Shown one piece after another: positions 42,890 to 49,555 of a DNA stretch of 49,555 bases. Both the position numbers and the translations under genes were made by a program. Origin of the DNA: Gammaproteobacteria bacterium (lineage in GTDB: Bacteria; Pseudomonadota; Gammaproteobacteria; Arenicellales; Arenicellaceae); contig JABDKW010000022.1 of the NCBI GenBank assembly GCA_013002025.1, forward strand, positions 1-49,555. The letters run 5' to 3'. The stretch's first letter is position 1; every line of letters begins with the position of its first letter. A model generated the notes under the pieces. The model worked only from the letters and a program-made list of their open reading frames with translations, did no database searches and was not told where the DNA came from.

Positions 42890-43913
42890 ATCAAACCAAA
42901 ACTGTACCGAGGAGTTGAGCCGGGCACCTGCGGGCCCGCTGGTCAGCGTGGTGATTCCGGTTTACAACGTTGAAAAATACATCGAGCAGGCGTTGCAATC
43001 GGTGCTGACGCAGAGCTACCGTAACCTTGAGATCATTGTGGTCGACGACCAGAGCCCAGACAATTCCATTGCCTTAGTTGAGCATCTTGTCGCGCGGACA
43101 CAGGAAACCCGCGTGCAAATTGTTCGGCAACAGAACCGCGGCCTGGCCGGTGCCCGCAATAGCGGTATCCGCGCAGCGACGGGTGATTTTGTGGCCTTCC
43201 TGGATTCCGATGATTTCTGGCAGGCGGATAAAATCGAACAGCATATGAAACTGATGCTGGCGCAGCCCGGCTGCGGGGTCAGCTTCTGCTCCTCGCTGTT
43301 TGTCGATGAACAAGGGCAGTCGCTGGAGCGGCTGCAAGCCCCCGCGGAAAAGCAACAGTTCGATGCCGGTACTATTTTCTGCCGCAATCCCATCGGTAAC
43401 GGCTCGGTGCCGGTGATCCGCAGGGCGATACTCGAACAGATCGCTTTTTTGGAAAAAGGTAAAGACTATACGCAGTACTTCGATGAGTCGCTGCGCCAAT
43501 CCGAGGACGTGGAGTGCTGGACCCGCATCGCAATCATCAGCGGTACGGAGTTCGCCTACATTGACCAGCCGCTGACCAACTACCGTCTTAATAACGGCGG
43601 CTTATCGGCCGACGTCGACAAACAATTCGAAACCTGGTCGCGGGTGTTGCATAAGCTCGCCCAGTACGCGCCCGAGTTTGCCAAACGCTATGGCCCGATA
43701 GCGCAAACTTTCCAATATCGCTACCTGGCGCGCCGCTGCGTGTTCCAGGGCCAGGGTAACTATGCCTTGCAGTTGATGTGGCGGGCTTTCAGGACACGGC
43801 CGCGGGTGTTGTTCACCGAGAGCCGTAAGACCCTGGAGACGCTGGCGGCGAGCCTGCTGATGGTTTGTTTGCCGCGCGGGCTGCAATTAAAGCTGGTGGA
43901 AAAACTGGTTTAG
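42876..43913 (+). CDS. Glycosyltransferase family 2 protein
   Basis: 345 residues. The GT-A fold signature begins SVVIPVYNVEKYIEQALQSVL, with nucleotide-sugar aspartates in IIVVDDQSPDNS and the metal-binding DSDD in VAFLDSDDFWQADK. RNRGLAGARNSGIRAATGDF is the conserved loop. A C-terminal amphipathic helical region follows. It adds one sugar to the growing repeat unit on the cytoplasmic side; donor and acceptor cannot be told. Start ATG lies 14 bases inside the flippase gene. This is the last gene of the H-NOX operon; the next gene is convergent. Confidence 0.9.
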   Translation: MPAIKSNQNCTEELSRAPAGPLVSVVIPVYNVEKYIEQALQSVLTQSYRNLEIIVVDDQSPDNSIALVEHLVARTQETRVQIVRQQNRGLAGARNSGIRAATGDFVAFLDSDDFWQADKIEQHMKLMLAQPGCGVSFCSSLFVDEQGQSLERLQAPAEKQQFDAGTIFCRNPIGNGSVPVIRRAILEQIAFLEKGKDYTQYFDESLRQSEDVECWTRIAIISGTEFAYIDQPLTNYRLNNGGLSADVDKQFETWSRVLHKLAQYAPEFAKRYGPIAQTFQYRYLARRCVFQGQGNYALQLMWRAFRTRPRVLFTESRKTLETLAASLLMVCLPRGLQLKLVEKLV

Positions 43914-44058
43914 CCAGTGCCTGCAGATCAAAGGGAATTGATCATTACTATGGATTATCGCGGCCTCGTCATGAGCGCTGCAAACTGTCAGTCATCCGCG
44001 CTGACTAAACTATCTATGTATTGACCTGATGTTGAACGGCCAGGCACGGCGCCGGGGG

Positions 44059-44988
44059 TCAGGGCGCCGATATTCGTGCAGAGTGGAGTGCCATTCGCAG
44101 TTGCCAGTAGAACCAGCGCTTGATATCCCTTTTGGTCCTTGGATCAGACAGTAACTGGCGGGCATTGGCGCGATTGCCGGCAAGCAGGTTACGCCGCACA
44201 AGGTCGAATAAATGAATGGCGATATAGCGCTTGAGTGATGTTCGTAACTGCGCAGGGACAACTCCCTGTTCAAGTTGCTGTTGCAGCCGTTGGCTGAACG
44301 GCATCTCGCCAATCGGGGATACCGATTGCATCAGCGAATTTGCGGCGGCTTCGTAATAAGTCGCGCACACGCGGGGGCTGAATGCGATGTTGTACTGCAG
44401 TGCCAGTTGCGACCATACCGCCTGGTCTTCTCCCATGTTCTCCTGCTCGGGAAATCCACCCATCGCAATCAGTACCTCTTTGTTGATGCACACCGATGAG
44501 GAAGTGACAGGCAGGTCGCCGGCCGCTGCTGAACGAAAAAAGTCAGGCAGTATTTGTGGGCTCGCCGGGTCGGCCAGGCAGCTAATGTTCGCCACGCGCA
44601 CATCGCCCCACACGGAGTCGCAGAAACGGTAAGAAGTGGAGAACACGGCTGCGTCGGGAAACCTGCGGGTCAGCAATTTGATCTCGGCGAGAAAATGCTC
44701 GTCATAGGTATCATCGGCATCAAGAAAAGCGACCAAGCTGCCTTTCGCCAGGTCAATCCCGGCATTGCGTGCGGCCGAGACACCGCCATTGGTCTGCGCA
44801 TGAACGCGAATGTGGTGAGCCGGATGCGCCTGTTGCAGGCTTTCAGCAATGGTGCGTGAGCCGTCAGTGGAGCCATCGTCTACCACAATCAGCTCGACAT
44901 CATCAGTGAGTTGTTGAATCACCGAGTTCATCGCCCGGTAGATCGTGCCTTCTTTATTGTAGAGAGGAATGACGACTGAAATATACAT
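44059..44988 (-). CDS. Glycosyltransferase family 2 protein
   Basis: 309 residues, MYISVVIPLYNKEGTIYRAMNSV followed by ELIVVDDGSTDGS and the metal-binding DADD in LVAFLDADDTYDEHF; RNAGIDLAKG lies between. It is related in fold to the 42876 protein but clearly a different enzyme. It ends 145 bases from the convergent H-NOX operon and begins one base after the polymerase-like gene upstream, so the four minus-strand EPS genes form one transcript. Confidence 0.9.
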   Translation of the reverse strand: MYISVVIPLYNKEGTIYRAMNSVIQQLTDDVELIVVDDGSTDGSRTIAESLQQAHPAHHIRVHAQTNGGVSAARNAGIDLAKGSLVAFLDADDTYDEHFLAEIKLLTRRFPDAAVFSTSYRFCDSVWGDVRVANISCLADPASPQILPDFFRSAAAGDLPVTSSSVCINKEVLIAMGGFPEQENMGEDQAVWSQLALQYNIAFSPRVCATYYEAAANSLMQSVSPIGEMPFSQRLQQQLEQGVVPAQLRTSLKRYIAIHLFDLVRRNLLAGNRANARQLLSDPRTKRDIKRWFYWQLRMALHSARISAP

Positions 44989-44989
44989 G

Positions 44990-46369
44990 TTAATTTGCCT
45001 CCACAGGCCGTTCGGTTTGAGTGTTGAGGCGCTCGGAAAGAAGCCGGAACTGCGCCAGTAAATTCGAGTTATTGGTATCGATATCCTGGATCGAGCTACG
45101 TAGCCCGATGCCGATCAGTAACCAGGCTGGCCAGGTGAGATAGGCCAGCGCTTCAATGTTTTCGCTCAGTGAAAAGAAGCCCAGGATCAGGCACATGCTC
45201 AGTGCCAATCGTGAACTGACCTGGTATTGCGCTTTTACCAGCAGCACGCAGGCGGTCACTAAAAATGGAATTAAAAAACCTAAAAAGCCGACCATCCCTT
45301 TCACAAATAACAGCCCGTACCAGTTGTGATGCGAGCCGATCGGCATGAACTCAACCAGGTGAGTGCCGGTTTCGACCGCACCGTGGCCAAACCAGAACGC
45401 TTCCGCCTGCCAGCGATACAGGGCAATGTTGGCCAGCGCTTCGCGCACGCGGGTGGAGTCGGCGCGGGCCGCCTTGATGTCTCCAAGCAATGTCATCAGC
45501 TGCTGCGAGACGGGTTCAAACAACAGCACCAGCCCGAGTACACAACACGCCGCACTGATGATGATCCAGGGGCGCGTCAAGCGGGATAAGGCCCACACGC
45601 CGAGCGGTACGATCAGCATAACCAACATGCCCATACGTGACGCGGCCATCAGAATCATCAGAGCATTGCCGAGCAGGCCGACAAGGCGCCACTTGAAATC
45701 TTTCTCAAACCAGGCGCAGAGGAAATAAAGATTGGCAACGAAACCTACTGCCGGTGCCCACGGAGCAAAAAAGCGCCAGCGCGGTGCACCATTAAACGGG
45801 TCGATCTCATACAGGATAACGGTAAAGTACTCAGCACCGGCGCCGCCGAGTATTTTCAGCGGCGACACATACAGATGACCGGGCAGGCCGGTCGCGTAGG
45901 CGAATACCAACAGCGGTGTCAGCAGCAGGGCAATGAGCCCGATAACGCAGGCGGCGCGGCAGATGAGCTGGTAACGCACATTAAGACAGAATCCGAGCAC
46001 AACAAAAATTGACAGCAGTGCCCAACCCTTGGCCCAGCCAACGGTCGACTTGATCAGCTTTGCCAGCCCCAGGTTAAAATCAACGTGGCCGATAATCAGG
46101 CAGAGCTGCAGCATCATCGCGCTGCCGATCCACAGGTAGATGAGCCACGTCGAATTCTGTTGCGGCAGAGGCTGCGCGGCCGACCAGCGTAATATCAATA
46201 GGGCCAGCAGGGCCCAGCCCAGAACCGGGGCCAGCAGATACAGTGCGCCCAAGGCATACAGCAGAAAAGTAAACGTAATGCTGCCGACGATAATGCGTTC
46301 ATCCGTGCTCTGCCGGCCAAATTCACTCCACCGGGCAGCGGCATCAAAATGTCGATGAAATGGCAGCAT
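44990..46369 (-). CDS. O-antigen ligase/polymerase-like membrane protein (Wzy type)
   Basis: 459 residues with about ten to twelve hydrophobic helices. A large periplasmic loop between the last helices contains GHGAVETGTHLVEFMPIGSHHNWYGLLFVKGMVGF, the region where O-antigen ligases and Wzy polymerases have the conserved histidine and arginine residues. Such proteins either polymerise repeat units or transfer the chain. Given the flippase, co-polymerase and export lipoprotein nearby, a polymerase role is more likely than ligation to lipid A. It lies 4 bases from the Wzz-like gene and 1 base from the glycosyltransferase. Confidence 0.8.
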   Translation of the reverse strand: MLPFHRHFDAAARWSEFGRQSTDERIIVGSITFTFLLYALGALYLLAPVLGWALLALLILRWSAAQPLPQQNSTWLIYLWIGSAMMLQLCLIIGHVDFNLGLAKLIKSTVGWAKGWALLSIFVVLGFCLNVRYQLICRAACVIGLIALLLTPLLVFAYATGLPGHLYVSPLKILGGAGAEYFTVILYEIDPFNGAPRWRFFAPWAPAVGFVANLYFLCAWFEKDFKWRLVGLLGNALMILMAASRMGMLVMLIVPLGVWALSRLTRPWIIISAACCVLGLVLLFEPVSQQLMTLLGDIKAARADSTRVREALANIALYRWQAEAFWFGHGAVETGTHLVEFMPIGSHHNWYGLLFVKGMVGFLGFLIPFLVTACVLLVKAQYQVSSRLALSMCLILGFFSLSENIEALAYLTWPAWLLIGIGLRSSIQDIDTNNSNLLAQFRLLSERLNTQTERPVEAN

Positions 46370-46373
46370 GATG

Positions 46374-47786
46374 CTAGCGCGCGTAGGTCATGCTCATTGC
46401 GGCGTGAAAATTGGTGTTGCCGGTGGCAGTGTGTGCCGATGACATGCCAAGGCGCCTGCGCACTTCGGTCAGAATCAGCGCCAGCGCCAGCAGCCCGTAG
46501 AGCAGCACGCCGGCAACGATCATCAGCTTTGCCTGCAGGCGGTCACGTTTCAAGGTGGCCCCCGGTTGCGTTAGCAGTTGGGTCAGGGGGTAGGTCGCGT
46601 AGATATCCAGGCGGCTGGTATCAAGCTTGGCTAATGCCGAACTGAAGATGGCTTCAGCAATCTGGTGATCACGTTGCAGGTCAGCAAGTGTCGCCGCCGC
46701 CTGGGTGTGCGCTCTGACCCGGTCGCCATAACTTTGCAGATTGCTCGACAGAATATCACCCTGCGCCTGCAATCCTTTGAATTCAGCCAGCAACTCATTG
46801 ACCTGCTGAATTGATTGCGCGGCATTTTCTGAAAGCAGCCCAAACAGCTGGCTTTCAGGCAATTTAACCAAGCCGGAGTAATCGGCAAGTATGTTGCGCA
46901 AGCGGGTTTTCAATGCATTCACCTCCGCATCCAGCTGGCGGCGCAGGGGATTTTGCTCAGCGTATCTCGAGTTGTTGCTGGTCTGCTCGGCAAGGCGCAC
47001 ACTGAGGGTCTCCAGCAGCGAGTGCACCGTCGGGTTTGATTGAATGACCAGTAGTTCCCTCGCCTGCTGCTCTGAAATAGAGAGCTGTTCCAGCGTGGTG
47101 GCAATAGTAGCGCCAAGCTGGGCCGATGTTACGCCCACGCTGGCATGCTCAGTGCGCAGTTGTTCAAGGTCGTCCAGCCAGCGCTCGAACTGCTGGTCAG
47201 AAATAACTTCACTGCCGGCCTGGTAAGCAACAATATTCTGCCGCGCCGCATTCAGGCGGGCTTTGGCTTCTGCGAGGTTACTTTCTACGCCCTGGAAGTT
47301 ACGCTCGATTTCATTCTGGCGCAATTCATCGAGGGTTTGGTGAAAAGTGTTGTTATACAGATTAGCGCGGTATACCAGTTCGTCCTGTGATTCACCTTTA
47401 AGGGTAAATTTCATCGCCGGGGTCTGGTCGATCAGGGTGATCCTGGGTTTGCTGAAGGCAACCGGCTCAACGCCGTATTCGGCAGCAGCACGACTGATGA
47501 CCGCGTCACTCAAGGCGATTTCTTTATAGGTGTTCTTGGGGCTGATGGAAACGCTGCCATAAGCGTTATTTCCGGAGGTGCGTGATTCGCCCAGGTTGTC
47601 GAGATTGAGCGTGGCCGAGCGGTCGGTGCCCGGCAACAACATAATCCATGAAGTCTTGTAGCTGGGTTTTTCCAGCACCAGGTAACCGCCGACCAGCACT
47701 GCAATCACCACCAGGGCGATCAGCAGGGTCCAGCGTACTGTGAGTGCAGCTGCTGCGAATTGACTAAATACGAGATTCCAGTTCAT
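46374..47786 (-). CDS. Polysaccharide co-polymerase (Wzz/GumC-like), no kinase domain
   Basis: 470 residues from the ATG at 47786, behind GGGGAAAT; the longer frame to 47921 would run into the upstream gene and adds no recognisable sequence. One helix near the N-terminus (about 18-38) and one near the C-terminus (LMIVAGVLLYGLLALALIL) enclose a large periplasmic region with coiled-coil stretches (NFQGVESNLAEAKARLNAARQ). TYPLTQLLTQPGATLKRDR before the last helix is the proline-rich motif of polysaccharide co-polymerases. There is no C-terminal BY-kinase domain. It sets chain length and links synthesis to the export pore. 31 bases separate it from the wza-like gene. Confidence 0.85.
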   Translation of the reverse strand: MNWNLVFSQFAAAALTVRWTLLIALVVIAVLVGGYLVLEKPSYKTSWIMLLPGTDRSATLNLDNLGESRTSGNNAYGSVSISPKNTYKEIALSDAVISRAAAEYGVEPVAFSKPRITLIDQTPAMKFTLKGESQDELVYRANLYNNTFHQTLDELRQNEIERNFQGVESNLAEAKARLNAARQNIVAYQAGSEVISDQQFERWLDDLEQLRTEHASVGVTSAQLGATIATTLEQLSISEQQARELLVIQSNPTVHSLLETLSVRLAEQTSNNSRYAEQNPLRRQLDAEVNALKTRLRNILADYSGLVKLPESQLFGLLSENAAQSIQQVNELLAEFKGLQAQGDILSSNLQSYGDRVRAHTQAAATLADLQRDHQIAEAIFSSALAKLDTSRLDIYATYPLTQLLTQPGATLKRDRLQAKLMIVAGVLLYGLLALALILTEVRRRLGMSSAHTATGNTNFHAAMSMTYAR

Positions 47787-47817
47787 GTTATTTCCCCACT
47801 TAATCGGGTAGACCGTT

Positions 47818-49059
47818 TTAAAGTAATCGCCCCAACAGAATCGGGCTGATAAGCTCGCCGATACCGCGTGCAACATCGCGGAAATTGGTGAACCGTGAGT
47901 CGTAACAGGCCAGCGCGTCATTGGGCATCAGGAACGGATTGGCCAGATGGTTGGATGAATTCGCCAGCAGTTGATTGATCGAGCGCTTAACAACAAGCTG
48001 TTGTTTTGAGCCGTAGTTGCGGGTGATCAGCACCACGCTTCGTGAAGCATTGGCCTGATGCGTGCCACCAACGCAGTTAGATGATACGGCGGCGTCCAGC
48101 AGCGACGTGCCAAACGGCAGCCGGGTCGAGTCGGCGCCGACCGCGCCCTGCGCATTGCTCAGTGAAGGCGCAATCAGGTTCGACATGAATACGCGCATGC
48201 CCGGCGGTGTGATGCCACTGGGCTTGATGAAGTTTGTGTTTTCCACGCCGGTTGATCGAACCAGTATCTGATCGCCATTAATAAGGGTAGGGGTCTTAAC
48301 GAACTCGTTGCCCTGCATGAGGGCGGTCAACGGCACCTGTACAATAGTTGTTCCGCGCTTGATGTAAATCCGCTCCGGGTCCGCATCAGGTCGAATGCCA
48401 CCGGCCGCAGTGAGTGCCGCAATCAGGTCACGGTCGGGACTAAACGTGCCGGCCAATTGGGGCAGCAGGTCCCTAGGTCGCTCGGCGGGCCTGTTATTTA
48501 TAAAAACCTGCCCCGGATTGAACACCGCCCCGGTAACTGAAACATGAACCGCCGCCAGCTCCACGATGCTGACATCAGCATGCACCAGATCCTGATAGAA
48601 CCATCGCTGTTCGACCAGCGCCTGCTCGATAGACTGCACCAGTTGCTGTCGGCTCAATCCCTCCACGGCCAATGAATCGCTGAAAGGCACTTCCAGCTGG
48701 CCGGCAGCATCAATCTGGTACAGGCCATCAAATTGAGGCATTCCATTAATACGTAACCTGATTATGTCCCCGCGCGTGACCACCTGGTCAGTGAAGCCGC
48801 TCGCGAGGGAAAGCCTCTGCGCGGCCCCGTCAGCACCCTCAGAGCCCTGCATGTGTCCCGCAACAGTGGCGTGGCGAGACGCCAACGCCTGCCCGAAATC
48901 GGACAGGGCAACAGCAGAATCATTTTCCACCACACGGACAAAGGACATGCCGTCGTCCTGGTCGAGGCTGTCCAGGTTTTTTGGGGTGACCGCGCAACCA
49001 TTAATGCCGAGCAAGATGGAGGCCGCTGTTACCAGTTTGAGTAATTTCAAAAACCGCAT
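47818..49059 (-). CDS. Polysaccharide export lipoprotein (Wza-like)
   Basis: 413 residues from the ATG at 49059, chosen for the clean lipoprotein signal (MRFLKLLKLVTAASILLG, INGC, lipidated Cys22) and AGGT eight bases upstream; the frame extends to 49137 without a better start, and that longer start would lie inside the predicted promoter. The export domain is visible in VVTRGDIIRLRINGMPQFDGLYQIDAAGQLEVPF, with SLBB-like strands in VHVSVTGAVFNPGQVFINNRP and ALTAAGGIRPDADPERIYIKRG. Wza proteins form the outer-membrane channel for capsular or secreted polysaccharide. First gene of the minus-strand EPS operon. Confidence 0.9.
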   Translation of the reverse strand: MRFLKLLKLVTAASILLGINGCAVTPKNLDSLDQDDGMSFVRVVENDSAVALSDFGQALASRHATVAGHMQGSEGADGAAQRLSLASGFTDQVVTRGDIIRLRINGMPQFDGLYQIDAAGQLEVPFSDSLAVEGLSRQQLVQSIEQALVEQRWFYQDLVHADVSIVELAAVHVSVTGAVFNPGQVFINNRPAERPRDLLPQLAGTFSPDRDLIAALTAAGGIRPDADPERIYIKRGTTIVQVPLTALMQGNEFVKTPTLINGDQILVRSTGVENTNFIKPSGITPPGMRVFMSNLIAPSLSNAQGAVGADSTRLPFGTSLLDAAVSSNCVGGTHQANASRSVVLITRNYGSKQQLVVKRSINQLLANSSNHLANPFLMPNDALACYDSRFTNFRDVARGIGELISPILLGRLL

Positions 49060-49135
49060 GTCATTTACCTGTTTATCGCGTTTGTGGTGATTTTTACCGT
49101 TTGGAACCGCATTCAGCCGTTCTCTCAGTGACGCC

Positions 49136-49163
49136 ATAGTATCATTATTATCATATTAGTCAA
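49136..49163 (-). promoter_or_regulatory. Predicted wza-operon promoter with the 15-base word in its spacer
   Basis: On the minus strand TTGACT (49158-49163), a 16-base spacer and TACTAT (49136-49141, 4/6). The word ATGATAATAATGATA (minus strand; 49140-49154) fills most of the spacer and touches the -10. It reads toward the wza-like gene, as the copy at 38590 reads toward the H-NOX operon. The 49060-49371 spacer is otherwise very AT-rich and shows no gene. Confidence 0.5.
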
Positions 49164-49307
49164 GAATTTAGTGTCAAATTTATCAAAAACACATTAAAAC
49201 TATATATAACAATAGCTTACAGAAAATAAATTAATGATTTTAACTCCATAAATCACTAAAAAAGGCTGTTTTAGACCTCCAAAATGAAATAAATAATAAA
49301 TTTATGG

Positions 49308-49370
49308 TTGACATAATAATAATATTGATATTAATATGCGCCACATCGAAATATCTATCATTATTATCAT
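49308..49370 (+). promoter_or_regulatory. Predicted rightward promoter plus third copy of the 15-base word
   Basis: TTGACA (49308-49313, perfect), an 18-base spacer and TAATAT (49332-49337, 4/6). The reverse complement of the shared word, TATCATTATTATCAT, lies at 49356-49370, downstream of the expected start site and directly before the ATG of the right-edge gene. It is thus in a position to act as a roadblock operator or in the mRNA leader. Confidence 0.45.
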
Positions 49371-49371
49371 T

Positions 49372-49555
49372 ATGAGACAACTTATCGGAATCACAGCCTT
49401 GGCCATCATTCTTCCCGGTGTGGTGGCGAGGCTGTTCATGGCAGTGCTGCGAGAGCAACCTGTTAAATGGTTCATTGCCGAATACGCAGGCCGCAATCTG
49501 CAGGTCATCAAGCATCGCACGCTTCTGGTGTGCAATGTGGCGTTAGCTGACTTTG
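49372..49555 (+). CDS. N-terminal part of an unknown gene running off the window
   Basis: An uninterrupted frame from the ATG at 49372 to the window end (61 codons seen). It begins MRQLIGITALAIILPGVVARLF, a likely membrane segment, and goes on with VLREQPVKWFIAEYAGRNLQVIKHR and a second hydrophobic part. An in-frame ATG at 49336 also exists but lies upstream of the predicted transcription start. Position next to the EPS operon suggests a polysaccharide gene, perhaps the missing initiating sugar transferase; sequence alone does not show that. Confidence 0.5.
   Translation, partial: MRQLIGITALAIILPGVVARLFMAVLREQPVKWFIAEYAGRNLQVIKHRTLLVCNVALADF

Noticed and set aside
43914-44058. Inverted repeat AGTCA/TGACT between the convergent EPS operons
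   Set aside because: Only 5 bp without T-run; no support for a terminator or an RNA gene beyond chance.
49240-49515. 91-codon minus-strand ORF at the right edge
   Set aside because: Its C-terminal half is translated AT-rich spacer and it conflicts with the plus-strand frame that continues off the window.
1-49555. tRNA, rRNA, CRISPR array, integrase or insertion sequence
   Set aside because: No tRNA T-loop in proper context, no direct-repeat array and no transposase or recombinase motif was found on either strand by eye.

Overview
The window reads as chromosomal DNA of a free-living, probably marine gammaproteobacterium. The basis is the gene content: a complete type IVa pilus minor-pilin operon, RarD, a Ycf46-type ATPase, a MoxR/VWA pair, an Anbu protease operon, an H-NOX sensor and a Wzx/Wzy-type exopolysaccharide locus. 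Coding density is high, overlaps of the ATGA type are frequent and base composition is even. I see no integrase, insertion sequence, tRNA, rRNA or CRISPR array. The genus cannot be fixed from sequence inspection alone.

Left part (1-14225): the end of a PhoX-like phosphatase overlaps an alpha/beta hydrolase. Then come a stand-alone lumazine synthase gene (minus strand) behind an FMN riboswitch, a Ycf46-like AAA ATPase, a gamma-glutamyltransferase lipoprotein with RarD, a MoxR ATPase/VWA pair (minus), AlkB with a rhomboid protease, a ThiF/MoeB-like E1 enzyme fused to a rhodanese domain, a YiiX-like peptidase, and a LuxR-type response regulator overlapping a hybrid histidine kinase (minus). An 860-base stretch without a recognised gene follows. 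It holds a run of strong hairpins, a possible 45-residue ORF and a terminator that serves no annotated gene, so it may encode a small RNA or peptide.

Middle part (15086-34628): fimT-pilV-pilW-pilX-pilY1-pilE form one operon closed by a terminator. Next are an ECF sigma/anti-sigma pair, a voltage-gated-type potassium channel, a small protein, a lipoprotein, an ABC exporter, small membrane proteins, and the four-gene Anbu operon (ATP-grasp, alpha-E, transglutaminase-like, proteasome-like protease). An amidohydrolase lipoprotein ends this part.

Right part (34715-49555): a TIR-transmembrane-WD40 protein faces an unknown tryptophan-rich secreted protein. A signalling operon follows: HTH-receiver regulator, H-NOX heme sensor, and cytoplasmic hybrid histidine kinase with HPt. 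It runs with almost no gap into a polysaccharide flippase and a glycosyltransferase. On the opposite strand lie a second glycosyltransferase, an O-antigen ligase/polymerase-like protein, a Wzz/GumC-like co-polymerase and a Wza-like export lipoprotein; a further gene starts at the right edge. The most interesting point is that an identical 15-base AT-rich word occurs at the predicted promoters of the H-NOX operon and the Wza operon and just before the right-edge gene. With the shared operon, this suggests a nitric-oxide-responsive phosphorelay controlling exopolysaccharide production.
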